Source: a virus
Length of the DNA stretch: 23,960 bases
Direction: 5' to 3' (one strand)
Virus record (IMG/VR): IMGVR_UViG_3300036770_005159
Span: 1 to 23,960 of that record
Both the position numbers and the translations under genes were made by a program. The notes under the pieces were generated by a model. That model was given only the letters and a program-made list of their open reading frames with translations. It had not been told where the DNA came from and searched no databases. Positions within the stretch are counted from its first letter, which is position 1. Every line of letters starts with the position of its first letter. Positions 1-8,313 of this stretch are shown here, piece by piece.

Positions 1-11
1 ATGTTTTCTCC

Positions 12-734
12 TTAGAGACGTGCCACAGAAACCTGGGCGGTGAATGAGGGGTCCGTGCCCGTGATCGTCCACGTCGCACGGACGTAGCGGTTCACGGTGC
101 CGGTCGAGTAGACGACTTCCGAGGTGGTCGTCGACACGCTGGTGAACGAGAGAAGCGTGCTCCAGTCGCTTCCGTTCGTTGAATGCTGAACCACCACATC
201 AAGGTCAAGATCGGACCCATCGACGGCGGTGACGTGAAGATGTGCGAGCGCACCATTGCTGGTGGCGGCGCTCTGGTCGATCGTGGTGCCGTTACCGGTG
301 GTGGTGAGGGCCGCCAAGTCGATCAGGCTGACGCCAGTGTTGGCGGGCGTGCCGGAACCGAGCGCCATGTTGAACGAGACGACATCGGCGACCTGTGACG
401 TCGGCTCGAAGGAAAGTGTGCGGGCTGGAACCAGCCACACCGACTGACCGGCGGCGAACCCGCTGGGAGCGACCGAGGTGGGCACTGTGGAGCCGGTGGC
501 GATCGGGGCGGTCAACGCCTCAACCACCGATCCGGCGGTGCCGTCGTCGTCCAAGAACCCGTCGAGATTCAGGGAGAAGTCTCGAAGCGATGACGTGAAT
601 TGGCGAGAGGTGTCGCAGAGCGTGGTGATGTCGAGCATGTCGATGCTCGCCTGCGGGGCGACACTCTTCAGATAGCAGGAGAGCGCCACGTTGCCGTAGA
701 GGACTCGGGTGTTCTGAGCGTTGATGAAGGCCAC
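12..734 (-). CDS. Major tail (tube) protein, probable
   Basis: This 240-aa protein probably forms the tail tube. It lies last in the order terminase, portal, protease, capsid, connector, tail-completion protein, which is where the tube protein sits in siphoviruses. The N-terminal half (about residues 5-65) has the short beta-strand pattern of tail tube proteins. The C-terminal half (about 135-240) is Ser/Thr-rich and reads like an added Ig-like or carbohydrate-binding domain, a common decoration of tube subunits. The start is GTG at 734, placed by an AAGGAG sequence six bases upstream. Just after its stop, the minus strand shows TAAGGAG and then the first two bases of a probable ATG at the window edge, so another tail gene follows directly outside. 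The assignment rests on position more than on sequence motifs. Confidence 0.7.
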   Translation of the reverse strand: MAFINAQNTRVLYGNVALSCYLKSVAPQASIDMLDITTLCDTSRQFTSSLRDFSLNLDGFLDDDGTAGSVVEALTAPIATGSTVPTSVAPSGFAAGQSVWLVPARTLSFEPTSQVADVVSFNMALGSGTPANTGVSLIDLAALTTTGNGTTIDQSAATSNGALAHLHVTAVDGSDLDLDVVVQHSTNGSDWSTLLSFTSVSTTTSEVVYSTGTVNRYVRATWTITGTDPSFTAQVSVARL

Positions 735-744
735 GAGAGGCTCC

Positions 745-1155
745 TTAGGAGTGGATGGTGACGATGAAGTCGACGAGCATCAGCGACGTCCCGTCGGCGC
801 GGTCTTGGGTGCCGAGGTTGCGGGCCTCGGAGACCCGCACCGTCTGGGCGGCACCACCGAGCGTCGGGTCGGCCTCGATCACCGCCTTGATTGACGCAGG
901 GCCGTTCCCGGCGATGTAGTCCTCGATCCGAACTTGCGCGGAGCGGTCGTCACCACGAGCGACGAACAGATGGACGGTGAACTCGTATTCGTCGCATCCG
1001 CGAGCGAACACCGAGTCGTACACCACCCGGTCCAGCGAGATCGCCACACCCGGCGGGTTCGGGTTGTCGGGCAGTAACTCGTACACCCGCAACGACGGGA
1101 TCGTGCGCAGGGCTTCGGCGAGACCTTGACGAAGATCGGACATCGAGGAGGGCAT
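745..1155 (-). CDS. Tail-completion/tail-terminator-like protein
   Basis: A 136-aa protein between the head-tail connector and the tail tube, where the neck and tail-terminator genes of HK97-like phages lie. It begins with an amphipathic helix followed by alternating beta segments, and it has the usual size of gp10- or gpU-like neck proteins. No catalytic motif is visible. Its ATG at 1155 overlaps the TGA of the connector gene (TGATG). No good ribosome binding site precedes either ATG (1155 or 1143), so translation is probably coupled to the gene upstream. The function is inferred from position and size. Confidence 0.6.
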   Translation of the reverse strand: MPSSMSDLRQGLAEALRTIPSLRVYELLPDNPNPPGVAISLDRVVYDSVFARGCDEYEFTVHLFVARGDDRSAQVRIEDYIAGNGPASIKAVIEADPTLGGAAQTVRVSEARNLGTQDRADGTSLMLVDFIVTIHS

Positions 1156-1757
1156 CAGGCCACCGGGATCTTGCGGTAGGGGGCGATCAAGGCTTCGACG
1201 TCGGGGTCGGTGCGACGCACCATGACGACACCCAAGTCACCGAATCCGGCGACACCGAGCGGGCTGTCGGCTCGTCGGAAATGGCGGGCGGCCAACAGCA
1301 CAGCGACTTCGCGGATCGCGTCAGGGATAGCGGGCCATCCCCAACGGGCGGTGACTTGGATGGTTGCTCGACGGCGAGATGAGACGGGAAACCCGGTGTC
1401 GAGCGCCGTGAGCATGGTCACTGGTTCGCCTTTGGCGAACGAGTTAAACGGCTCCACCTGGAAGTCCACACCTGCAGTGAGAGTGGTGCCGTAAACACCG
1501 GTTCCGGTGTTATCGACTTTCACAACTATTCCGGTGGCGGAACCGATGTCGTCCACCTCCACCCGATCGGATCGGGCAGGTGAAAACGTGCGGTTCGAAG
1601 TGGTGCCATCGAGATAGAAGCGGCGGGAACACATCCCGTCGATCCGACGTGACGCCGCTTCGATAGAAGTCTCCAGGAGACGGTCGTCGAGAGTGTCGGT
1701 GATTCGGAGTGCCGTCTTGAGGTCGTCAAGTGTGCAGTAGCCGTTCGTGATGGTCAC
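1155..1757 (-). CDS. Head-tail connector protein (gp6-like adaptor)
   Basis: A 200-aa protein whose first 45 residues have the helical connector signature: a short Thr-rich start, 'LDDLKTALRI', an acidic turn, then 'LLETSIEAASRRID' leading to Cys and Arg-Arg-Phe. This matches the gp6/gp15-type adaptors that form the ring under the portal. The middle is beta-rich, and the C-terminal helix (about 150-175) contains 'AIREVAVLLAARHF', typical of the family. The start is GTG at 1757, one base after the stop of the small gene upstream. It acts in the virion neck between portal and tail. The family call is fairly secure; copy number and partners are inferred. Confidence 0.8.
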   Translation of the reverse strand: MTITNGYCTLDDLKTALRITDTLDDRLLETSIEAASRRIDGMCSRRFYLDGTTSNRTFSPARSDRVEVDDIGSATGIVVKVDNTGTGVYGTTLTAGVDFQVEPFNSFAKGEPVTMLTALDTGFPVSSRRRATIQVTARWGWPAIPDAIREVAVLLAARHFRRADSPLGVAGFGDLGVVMVRRTDPDVEALIAPYRKIPVA

Positions 1758-1758
1758 G

Positions 1759-2001
1759 TCAGGACTCGGGGGTCTTTCGGATCTTCACGGTCGGCTTGAC
1801 CGCCTTCTCCACCACCGGATCAGCGGCGGCGGTTTCAGTCACCTCGACCTTGCGAGGCTGGGGCGGATCGACGAACTCGGCGTACCGGTTGATCACCAAA
1901 TGGTCAGCCACCGGCCCTGGGACGTCGCCCACCTCGCCTTTGCGCGGGTAGGGGCGACCGTTCAGGGTGCCGGAGATGTCGACGAGCATGCGAACTTTCA
2001 T
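1759..2001 (-). CDS. Small structural-module protein, hypothetical
   Basis: An 80-aa protein directly downstream of the capsid gene. The first 55 residues (MKVRMLVDISGTLNGRPYP and on) look like a small SH3-like beta-barrel, and the last 25 are Lys/Pro/Val-rich and probably flexible. Proteins of this kind between capsid and connector are common in actinophages, often annotated as hypothetical or head-fibre-like. The ATG at 2001 is preferred over an upstream in-frame start because AAGGA lies six bases before it and because the upstream extension would run into the strong hairpin at 2024-2060. No function can be read from the sequence. Confidence 0.6.
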   Translation of the reverse strand: MKVRMLVDISGTLNGRPYPRKGEVGDVPGPVADHLVINRYAEFVDPPQPRKVEVTETAAADPVVEKAVKPTVKIRKTPES

Positions 2002-2023
2002 GGGAGTTCCTTTGCGGAGGGGT

Positions 2024-2060
2024 GAGTCGGGTAGCGGCGGAGGCAACCGCTACCCGACTC
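2024..2060 (-). terminator. Perfect 14-bp stem-loop after capsid gene
   Basis: GAGTCGGGTAGCGG (2024-2037) is the exact reverse complement of 2047-2060, with a 9-base loop. It lies between the capsid stop codon and the next ribosome binding site. There is no U-tract after it on the minus strand, so it is more likely a partial terminator or an mRNA 3'-end stabiliser than a full intrinsic terminator. The stem is seen directly; the role is inferred. Confidence 0.6.
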
Positions 2061-2069
2061 GAAGATGGG

Positions 2070-3263
2070 TCAGGAGACGTCGCCGCCCAAGAAGTGCTTG
2101 ACAGCACCGGTCTGGTCAACGAGGTCACCGTCGGTGCGGAGCGTCACACGGAAGGTGCGCACCGAGTAGTCGAAGGCGAAGTCGTCCGACACCGCGACCT
2201 CGATGCCGTTGACTTCACGGATGAAGTACGACGGCACGTGGCCGAAGAGAACCGACTTGGCATTCGCGGCGGGGACAGCGACCGAGTCGTTGATCCACAC
2301 GGGGTAGCCGAGAAGCGAGTCCGGGTCGCCAGCAAGACCAGGGGCGAACAGATACTGGTCGTCCTGGTCCTTCAGTTTGCGGGCGGCGGCCATCGCGGCC
2401 GACGACATCATCCAGCCAACACCGGGCTGGCTCGTGTAGACCGAGTTCACGCTGTAGCGCAGGTCGATCAGGTCGTCAGCGGTGAACGCACCAGCGACAG
2501 CGTTCGCGCCGGTCTTGCCGGTGCTGGAACGGGTCACGATGCCGAACGGCAGTGTGGTGCCCGCGCCGACAGTCATGTCAGCACGGGTCTTGATGCCGAT
2601 GGCGAGACCGGCCTGGCGGGCCAGGAAGGCTCCGACGTCGATGGACGAGTCGTTCGCGAGTTCGTTCGACATCTGTACGAGCACGACGTACTTGAACGCA
2701 CCGAGGGTGGTGGTTCCCAACGTCGGGTCGGCCGGTGATGCCTGAGCGCCTTCACCGACGATCGCGGCGGTCGAGAACGCCGTGGACTTCGGGATGGCGA
2801 GCGACTCGCCCGTGGCGGTCGTCAACACGGTGGCGTACTGGCGAACGACGTTCGCCTGCTCCAGATGCTCGACGATGCGGCTGTAGACCGACGACGGCAC
2901 CATCGTGGCGTCGCCCTTGGTGATCGCACGCTTCTCGAAACGGTGGTTGCGGATCTCGCCACGCAGAAGCGAACGGACGATCTCGTCGTCGCTGTTGATG
3001 GTGGTCGACTGATCGTCGGCGAGGTGCGGTTGAACACCGAGACGAGCACGAGACTCTTCGATAGTGCGGTTGCGCTCCTCGGTTTCGAGGATCGACTTGA
3101 TGCGAGCGTCCTTGGCGTCGAGGTCCGCGTTGATGCGGTCGAACTGCTCGGACTCTTCTGCGGTGAGGTCGCGCTTCTCGTTGGCGGCCACGTCGAGGAG
3201 GCTCTTGGCCTGCTCCCATGCGCGTGCTCGCTCTTCCGAGAGCACGTCGATGAACTTGCTCAT
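2070..3263 (-). CDS. HK97-fold major capsid protein
   Basis: A 397-aa major head subunit. The first 75 residues are charged and helical, like the delta (scaffold) domain that the prohead protease removes in HK97-like phages. The remainder has the HK97 capsid pattern: an N-arm, then an E-loop region around 'TTATGESLAIPKST', 'AIVGEGAQ', and the spine helix and P-domain around 'VLVQMSNELANDSSIDVGAF' and 'AIGIKTRADMTVGAG'. The length is normal. AAGGAG lies before the ATG at 3263. The adjacent protease gene supports maturation by cleavage, though the cleavage site cannot be fixed from sequence alone. It builds the icosahedral head. Confidence 0.95.
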   Translation of the reverse strand: MSKFIDVLSEERARAWEQAKSLLDVAANEKRDLTAEESEQFDRINADLDAKDARIKSILETEERNRTIEESRARLGVQPHLADDQSTTINSDDEIVRSLLRGEIRNHRFEKRAITKGDATMVPSSVYSRIVEHLEQANVVRQYATVLTTATGESLAIPKSTAFSTAAIVGEGAQASPADPTLGTTTLGAFKYVVLVQMSNELANDSSIDVGAFLARQAGLAIGIKTRADMTVGAGTTLPFGIVTRSSTGKTGANAVAGAFTADDLIDLRYSVNSVYTSQPGVGWMMSSAAMAAARKLKDQDDQYLFAPGLAGDPDSLLGYPVWINDSVAVPAANAKSVLFGHVPSYFIREVNGIEVAVSDDFAFDYSVRTFRVTLRTDGDLVDQTGAVKHFLGGDVS

Positions 3264-3362
3264 GGTTTCTCCTTGTGGAGTAGAGGGTGGATGGGGGTGC
3301 AGGTGGTGGCGTCAACCGTGGTTCCCGCCGTCGCGGGTCCGAGGGGGCGCTCCGGACTGCGT

Positions 3363-4022
3363 CTACGCCTTCTTGGCGTAGAGATCGTTGAGACGTCGCA
3401 GAACCGAAATCGGAACTGCGACTGGTGCCTCCGGTGTGTCGTCAATCGGTTCTGGATCGCTTTCGTCCGAGGATCGCACCGTCGCCGATGTGTCGGGATA
3501 GGCCGGGAATCCGGTCACCACCGAGACTTCGTGGAGGACGACTTCTTGAAGTTCGCGAGTCTGTCCGTCACCGGACCAGGCGTCGCCGCCTTTAGGGACG
3601 GAGAACCCGAACGACATCGAGTGGACGTCACCTCGACGCATGAGTATCGACAGGTCACGCCCGTAAGTGGTGTCCGGCAAGGTGCCTTCGACCAGTAGCC
3701 CCCGCTCGTCTTCGGTGAGAGTGATCGTTCCCGACCGCGTCGATCCGAGCACCATGTCCGAGTTGTGATTCACGAACATTCGGATCTCGCGACCCGAGTT
3801 CAGCGACCGGCGAAATGCTCCAGGGCGGATCGTTTCGATGAACGGCAACGGCTCGGACTCGGCATTGAACACCGCCGCATACCCGCGAAAGGTTCGAGGC
3901 ATGTCCTCGTCATCGGTGACGTCGAGGTTGCCGAGGGTGACACTGCGGAACTCGACATCTCGTCCATGAATCGGTGCGGTGGTGATGTCAAGTCGCGTGT
4001 AGCGGACTTCAGAGTCGGACAT
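3363..4022 (-). CDS. HK97-family prohead maturation protease
   Basis: A 219-aa serine protease that cleaves the capsid delta domain, and itself, during head maturation. Family landmarks are present: 'FRGYAAVFN' near residue 45, 'FIETIRPGAF' near 61, catalytic His86 in 'FVNHN', the serine motif 'HSMSFGF' at 134-140, and the acidic 'LHEVSVV' strand near 165. The C-terminal 45 residues are acidic and Pro-rich and are probably removed or disordered. The ATG at 4022 follows an AGGAG that overlaps the portal stop codon. It sits between portal and capsid as in HK97. Confidence 0.92.
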   Translation of the reverse strand: MSDSEVRYTRLDITTAPIHGRDVEFRSVTLGNLDVTDDEDMPRTFRGYAAVFNAESEPLPFIETIRPGAFRRSLNSGREIRMFVNHNSDMVLGSTRSGTITLTEDERGLLVEGTLPDTTYGRDLSILMRRGDVHSMSFGFSVPKGGDAWSGDGQTRELQEVVLHEVSVVTGFPAYPDTSATVRSSDESDPEPIDDTPEAPVAVPISVLRRLNDLYAKKA

Positions 4023-4030
4023 GGCTTCTC

Positions 4031-5200
4031 CTAAAGAGGTGGGTCTGCGTCGATGCCTGCGGGTGGCAGTTCGGTTCCTGGTCCGGCCATCGGAGCGCCA
4101 GGAAGTGCCATCACAAAGTTGTCGCCGCCTTCATACGGTTCGAGTCCCTCAGAAGCACGGCACTCGTTCGGGGTTCGAATCCCTGTCATTACAGCGATTT
4201 GATACGCCTGCAAACGTGAGAGGGTGTTCGCTCGAAGGAAGGCGTCTACATCGAAACGAACGAACTGGCCTCGTGGCACGAGCGACGAGAACGCATCTTC
4301 GATGCGTCGAAGCCACGGCATGAGGGTGTAGGTGACGAAATGCTGACCAGACATTTCGGCGTTCTCGTAGGTTTGCGAATCGCCCTTCGCATTGATCAGG
4401 TACGACGGGATGCGGTAGATGCGTGCAATCTGGGCGATCTGCTGTTCGCGGGTTGCGTTGAGTTCCATGTCAGCCGCCGACGCGGTGACCGGACGGTACT
4501 TCAGACCACCCGCCAACACCGCAGGCTTACGGCGACGATTGTGCTGATTGAACCAGGTCTCTTGCAGGACTCGAGCCTGGTCAATTGTTAGCTCTGAGTC
4601 CGTTTCGAGGACGCTGGACGGGGTTGCACCATCTCCGTAGAACTGAGCGAGGTGGCGTTCCATCGCCAGGGCGAGACCGATCGTGGTCTTTTGCTCCTCG
4701 ATTGGTGACAGTCCCTTCAGCGCCTGGGGTGGAGTCCACCAACGCAGATGAAGGATGGCGTCGTTCGGAAGAGTGGTCCCGTTGACGATGTAGCGGCGAC
4801 CTCCGTTGCTGTTGCTCTCGACGACCACGTTTTTCGGATGCATCGGAGTAAGGGCGATCGGCTCTCCGTTGTCCCCTCGGTCGACCAGCACGTAAGCGTT
4901 TCCGTGCAATGCCAACGAGGTGACGGTCTGGTGGACCAACTCGTATCGGGTGACGGCATCGGACGGTTCGGTGAAGATGCGGGCAGTGCTCAGCGGGACG
5001 TCACGGTCGCTGGTGCGGCGGAAGGTTCGAAGGGGCAAAGAGGCCGTCGAATCGGCTATGAGGCCCACACAGGCCATCACAGCGGCCACCTGGAGGGCCG
5101 TGGTCTCATTCACCGGCTCCCCGGACCAGTTGGTCGAATATCCGGCGAAGTCGCCAATTGGCACGAAGGCACGTTGCTGAGGGCGTCGAAAGAAACTCAT
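4031..5200 (-). CDS. Portal protein, HK97 family
   Basis: A 389-aa portal subunit that forms the dodecameric DNA channel at one capsid vertex. Recognisable family segments are 'NAYVLVDRGDNGEPIAL' near residue 100, 'ILHLRWWTP' near 150, the stem and wing region with 'GLSPIEEQKTTIGLALAMERH', and 'NATREQQIAQIARIYRIPSYLI' near 250. The C-terminus is Pro-rich. The start is ATG at 5200, which overlaps the TGA of the small membrane-protein gene (ATGA). A TTG five codons upstream is possible but less likely. No separate ribosome site is obvious, so coupling is likely. Confidence 0.93.
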   Translation of the reverse strand: MSFFRRPQQRAFVPIGDFAGYSTNWSGEPVNETTALQVAAVMACVGLIADSTASLPLRTFRRTSDRDVPLSTARIFTEPSDAVTRYELVHQTVTSLALHGNAYVLVDRGDNGEPIALTPMHPKNVVVESNSNGGRRYIVNGTTLPNDAILHLRWWTPPQALKGLSPIEEQKTTIGLALAMERHLAQFYGDGATPSSVLETDSELTIDQARVLQETWFNQHNRRRKPAVLAGGLKYRPVTASAADMELNATREQQIAQIARIYRIPSYLINAKGDSQTYENAEMSGQHFVTYTLMPWLRRIEDAFSSLVPRGQFVRFDVDAFLRANTLSRLQAYQIAVMTGIRTPNECRASEGLEPYEGGDNFVMALPGAPMAGPGTELPPAGIDADPPL

Positions 5201-5340
5201 CGGGACGAATACCAACTAAGGCCAAGGATGCTGAGACCGGCCGCGATCCATCCGGCCGGAAGGTAGATCGAACTGATCCCGTAGATCACACAGCCTGTAG
5301 CGATGCTCTCGATGAGGGTGGTGACAGTTTCACGCTTCAT
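5197..5340 (-). CDS. 47-aa membrane protein between TerL and portal
   Basis: A tiny protein of 47 residues starting at ATG 5340. It overlaps the end of the terminase gene by 11 bases, and its TGA overlaps the portal ATG. It is almost wholly hydrophobic after a charged MKRETVTTLIES start: two helices at about residues 13-26 and 31-43, separated by a Leu-Pro-Ala-Gly turn, so a hairpin membrane protein is likely. The precise overlaps on both sides support real coding. Small membrane proteins at this place are known in other actinophages, but no role is established here. A holin-like or packaging-site membrane tether role would be speculation. Confidence 0.7.
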   Translation of the reverse strand: MKRETVTTLIESIATGCVIYGISSIYLPAGWIAAGLSILGLSWYSSR

Positions 5341-6784
5341 GAAGGCTCCAAGGATCAACAACAGCAGGACTGGACTTCGCAGGTGTGTTCAGCCCACCGA
5401 ACGCCAAAGTGACTGCGACAAGTGGCGTAATGTCGACCGCCGACGACTGTCGTGCCCACGCCCACACATCTCCGACGGTTCGCTTCTTCGCTCCCGACAC
5501 TGCATTCGACAAAGAGGCTTGATCCAAATGACGGAGTCGGTGGTTGGTAACCGCATCCAACAACGCGCCACACGAGCGAGCCATCTCTTTGAGGTGCACC
5601 TCAGCCACATCGACACCTCGGGCACGAAGTTCGTCAATGAGCGATGCGGCAGGAGATGCGGAGTCGATGCGCACCACCGCCTTCCAGCGGAGCGCCACCT
5701 CAACCATGCGTTCGACAAGCCAACCGGTGCCAGGTTGACGATCAATCACCTCAATATGGGCCAGTCCGTCAGGCCGTCGACCAGCGACGGCGATGCTCGC
5801 CCAACTTCGCTCCGGGTTCATGTCGAGACCCATCACCAACGAGCCAGAGGCCACCGAGTCTCGGTCGACCAACTGGTTGAAGGCGTCCAACGGGATCACA
5901 TTCGCCGCACCGTCTTGACCGTCAGGTATTCCGAGTCTTTCACGGGCGAATTCCCGCAAATTCTCTCCCATCACCGCCAACTCCGAAGCGACGAACTCCT
6001 CCGAGATCCGAATACCCAGCGCCGGGTTGGCTTTACGCCACACAGCCGGGTCCGAGATGTCGTCTTCTGGAACGGCTGACCACTCCAAGTAGGCGAGACG
6101 ACCCGACGTGTCGTTCTCTTTGATCGCAGTCATAGCTCTTGCACGCACCGAATGAAGAAACGTCGATGTCGCCATCGGAGCGGACGATGCGTACACCAAC
6201 TGCGGGTTCGGTCGAGCGGACAAAGTCGGCAGCAGAGCAGCCATCGCTGGCGCATCAAGTTCATAGGCCTCGTCGAGAACGATCTTGTCTCCCGTAAAGC
6301 CACGACCAGATCCACGAGACCTCGCAACGAACTTCAGCCGGCGACCGTCGCGTAGTTCAATTCCCTGCTCACCGTTCGCATAACGGATATGTCGCACCTT
6401 GCTTCTCAACTGTGGCGCACCATCAATCACCCCAGCCAGACGAAGAAACGCCTCGTTGGCCGTTTTGAATTCGTGAGCGCTGTGGAGGATCAAGCGTTCC
6501 TTGGTGATAAAGAGCCAAGCCAACTCAAGCGCCTCGAGGATCGTGCCCTTACCGTTCTGACGAGGACACAGGATGCAGGCTTCGAAGGCCGCAGGAGTGC
6601 CATCAAAGCGCTCGCTGAGAACAATCTCGACAGCAAGTCTCTGCCACGGGTCAAGGACCAGGCCGACTGCGTCAGCCAGTTCCACCGCTTCCGCGCCTGC
6701 GCTGTTGACTGCGCCGTCCGGGCGAAGAAGAAGCCGTGGCTCCTGAGATCCGATCGGAACGGCGACGAGCGAGTTCATCGACAA
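5330..6784 (-). CDS. Terminase large subunit
   Basis: A 484-aa packaging motor with ATPase and nuclease domains. It has the Q-motif-like 'LDPWQ' at 44-48, Walker A CPRQNGKGT at 73-81 and Walker B 'KIVLDEAYEL' at 167-176 with the catalytic Glu, then 'YASSAP' near 198 as the coupling motif. The nuclease domain shows acidic residues at Asp321 ('GLDMNPE'), Asp374 ('RIDSAS') and Asp439 ('GDVWAWAR'), as expected for an RNase H-like fold. The start is TTG at 6784, placed by AGGAGG six bases upstream. That start lies inside the small-subunit gene (113-base overlap). An in-frame ATG at 6778 is the alternative. Confidence 0.95.
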   Translation of the reverse strand: MSMNSLVAVPIGSQEPRLLLRPDGAVNSAGAEAVELADAVGLVLDPWQRLAVEIVLSERFDGTPAAFEACILCPRQNGKGTILEALELAWLFITKERLILHSAHEFKTANEAFLRLAGVIDGAPQLRSKVRHIRYANGEQGIELRDGRRLKFVARSRGSGRGFTGDKIVLDEAYELDAPAMAALLPTLSARPNPQLVYASSAPMATSTFLHSVRARAMTAIKENDTSGRLAYLEWSAVPEDDISDPAVWRKANPALGIRISEEFVASELAVMGENLREFARERLGIPDGQDGAANVIPLDAFNQLVDRDSVASGSLVMGLDMNPERSWASIAVAGRRPDGLAHIEVIDRQPGTGWLVERMVEVALRWKAVVRIDSASPAASLIDELRARGVDVAEVHLKEMARSCGALLDAVTNHRLRHLDQASLSNAVSGAKKRTVGDVWAWARQSSAVDITPLVAVTLAFGGLNTPAKSSPAVVDPWSLHEA

Positions 6785-7088
6785 GTGTTTCCTCCTCGGT
6801 CGCCGACACCCGTTGTGTCTCAGACATCAACCAGGTCAACCCGTCAGCAATCTGCGCGTCCAGATGCCGAAGTGCACGACGATCCGTCGGAAGGCCGCTC
6901 CGAAGAACACTGATCCGAAGGGCAACCCTCTCGTCAACCTGTTCGCACAGAACCTGCAGGATCTCCCGAGCGGCTCGAGACAAGTGATCCGGATACGACG
7001 ACACCCACAGATCGGTGCCAGCCTGACCTAACGGACGAAGAGGCTCAATCGGCGTGTCCCGAGATTTAGTCTTCGGAAGTGAAGTCAT
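6672..7088 (-). CDS. Terminase small subunit, probable
   Basis: A 138-aa protein just upstream of TerL. It contains 'PLRPLGQAGTDLWVSSYPDHLSRAAREILQVLCEQVDER', split here as a Gly-x-x-Gly-x-x-Leu-Trp segment and a helix. This resembles the P27-like small terminase family, which recognises phage DNA for packaging. The last 30 residues are Arg/Ser/Gly-rich and lie entirely in the region that overlaps TerL in another frame, so they are probably a flexible tail. The start at 7088 overlaps the methyltransferase gene by 23 bases, and the ribosome site is weak, so translation is likely coupled. Confidence 0.7.
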   Translation of the reverse strand: MTSLPKTKSRDTPIEPLRPLGQAGTDLWVSSYPDHLSRAAREILQVLCEQVDERVALRISVLRSGLPTDRRALRHLDAQIADGLTWLMSETQRVSATEEETLVDELARRRSDRISGATASSSPGRRSQQRRRGSGGTG

Positions 7089-8313
7089 GTTCGTTCCCTG
7101 TCGCGGCGGAGACCGGTTTGATGCCGGTTGCTTCTTGGAACCTTCGACAGATCACGTCGCAGTAGCGAGGGTCAAGTTCCATGACACGCGCCACCCGACC
7201 AGCCTTTTCGGCAGCGACCATTGTTGAACCCGACCCTCCAAATAGGTCCAGGATCACACCACCGGCCTTAGATGAGTTCCGGATGCAGTAGAGGATCAAC
7301 TCAACCGGCTTCATCGTCGGATGATCAGACGAGCGGCTCGGCTTTGGAAACTCCAACACCGACGTCTGAGCGTTGTCGCCGTACCAGCCAGCACCACCGC
7401 GACCTCGTCGACCCTTCGCACCGGGGACATAACCGAAGTAGATGTCCTCGTGCCGATAGTGATAGTCGGAATGCCCCAGGACAAGAGAGTCCTTCACCCA
7501 CACCAGCCGCTGCCGGTACAGGCCAAGTTCAGACAACTTGGTGGCGAACACAACCGCTTGTTGACCAGCAGGGGCGGCCACATAGACCGCCGCTCCGGCT
7601 TTGCATCCTGCGATCAGATTCGCAAACGCACCGGTCAGTAGTTGATCAAGGTCGGACTCCGAGTCGTTCTTGATCGTGAGCGAGTCCTTGGTCTTTCCCA
7701 CATAGGACACGCCGTAAGGAGGATCAGTCCACACCATGTCGGCGAGAGCACCGTCGAGGAGTCGATCCAGGTCAGATGCCGACGTCGCATCACCACACAT
7801 CAGCCGATGCTCACCAAGAATCCAGACGTCACCAGGAACCGTCTTGGCCGGAGCCGAATCAGGTACGTTGTCCGGATCGTCAACCTGAAGCGTCCGATCC
7901 GAATCAACGATCCGATCGAGCAACTCGGCGACTTCATCATCCGACCAGCCCGACGCCACCAGGAGATCGGCGTCGATGGCCTGAACTGAAGCGATCAAAT
8001 CGGCGAGCGCTTGCTCGTCGTAGCCGCCCAACTCGGCGGTGCGGTTGTCCGCCAACGCATAGGCGTTCGCAGTGACATCGTCATCGTCAACCCACACCAC
8101 AGCGATCTCGGACCACCCCAACGACTGGGCCGCCTGAAGAGTGTGGTTGCCTGCGATCACCGTGCCATCTCGACGAGCGACAATCGGCTTTCGTTGACCG
8201 AACGCATCAAGACTTCGGGCCACGGCCTCAACGTCGCCACGTCGAGGATTGTCCGGGAGAAGATGCAGGTCAGCGACCGGCGTTGAGAGCGGAACAAGGT
8301 CGGCGTGAATCAT
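7066..8313 (-). CDS. ParB-domain DNA methyltransferase fusion
   Basis: A 415-aa two-domain protein. Residues 1-110 resemble a ParB/Srx-like domain, with 'LLPDNPRRGD' and the Gly-Asn-His-Thr-Leu-Gln-Ala-Ala motif at 55-62 (the GxxR-like nucleotide-binding segment, with His in place of Arg). The C-terminal part is an adenine-N6 or cytosine-N4 methyltransferase: catalytic TDPPYG at 196-201 comes before the AdoMet motif 'DLFGGSGST' at 356-364, the beta-class order, with 'HPTMKPVEL' at 331-339. ParB-methylase fusions are known in phages and islands. The ATG at 8313 is chosen because GGAG lies four bases upstream. It may protect phage DNA from host restriction. No partner nuclease is adjacent. Confidence 0.88.
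   Translation of the reverse strand: MIHADLVPLSTPVADLHLLPDNPRRGDVEAVARSLDAFGQRKPIVARRDGTVIAGNHTLQAAQSLGWSEIAVVWVDDDDVTANAYALADNRTAELGGYDEQALADLIASVQAIDADLLVASGWSDDEVAELLDRIVDSDRTLQVDDPDNVPDSAPAKTVPGDVWILGEHRLMCGDATSASDLDRLLDGALADMVWTDPPYGVSYVGKTKDSLTIKNDSESDLDQLLTGAFANLIAGCKAGAAVYVAAPAGQQAVVFATKLSELGLYRQRLVWVKDSLVLGHSDYHYRHEDIYFGYVPGAKGRRGRGGAGWYGDNAQTSVLEFPKPSRSSDHPTMKPVELILYCIRNSSKAGGVILDLFGGSGSTMVAAEKAGRVARVMELDPRYCDVICRRFQEATGIKPVSAATGNEHDFTSED

Noticed and set aside
2022-3698. Long plus-strand ORFs (2022-2738 and 2865-3698) opposite the capsid and protease genes
   Set aside because: They mirror strong minus-strand genes, have no ribosome sites or domains, and arise from GC-rich third positions.
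5303-6079. 258-codon plus-strand ORF opposite TerL
   Set aside because: Antisense shadow of a gene with clear ATPase and nuclease motifs; no start signal.
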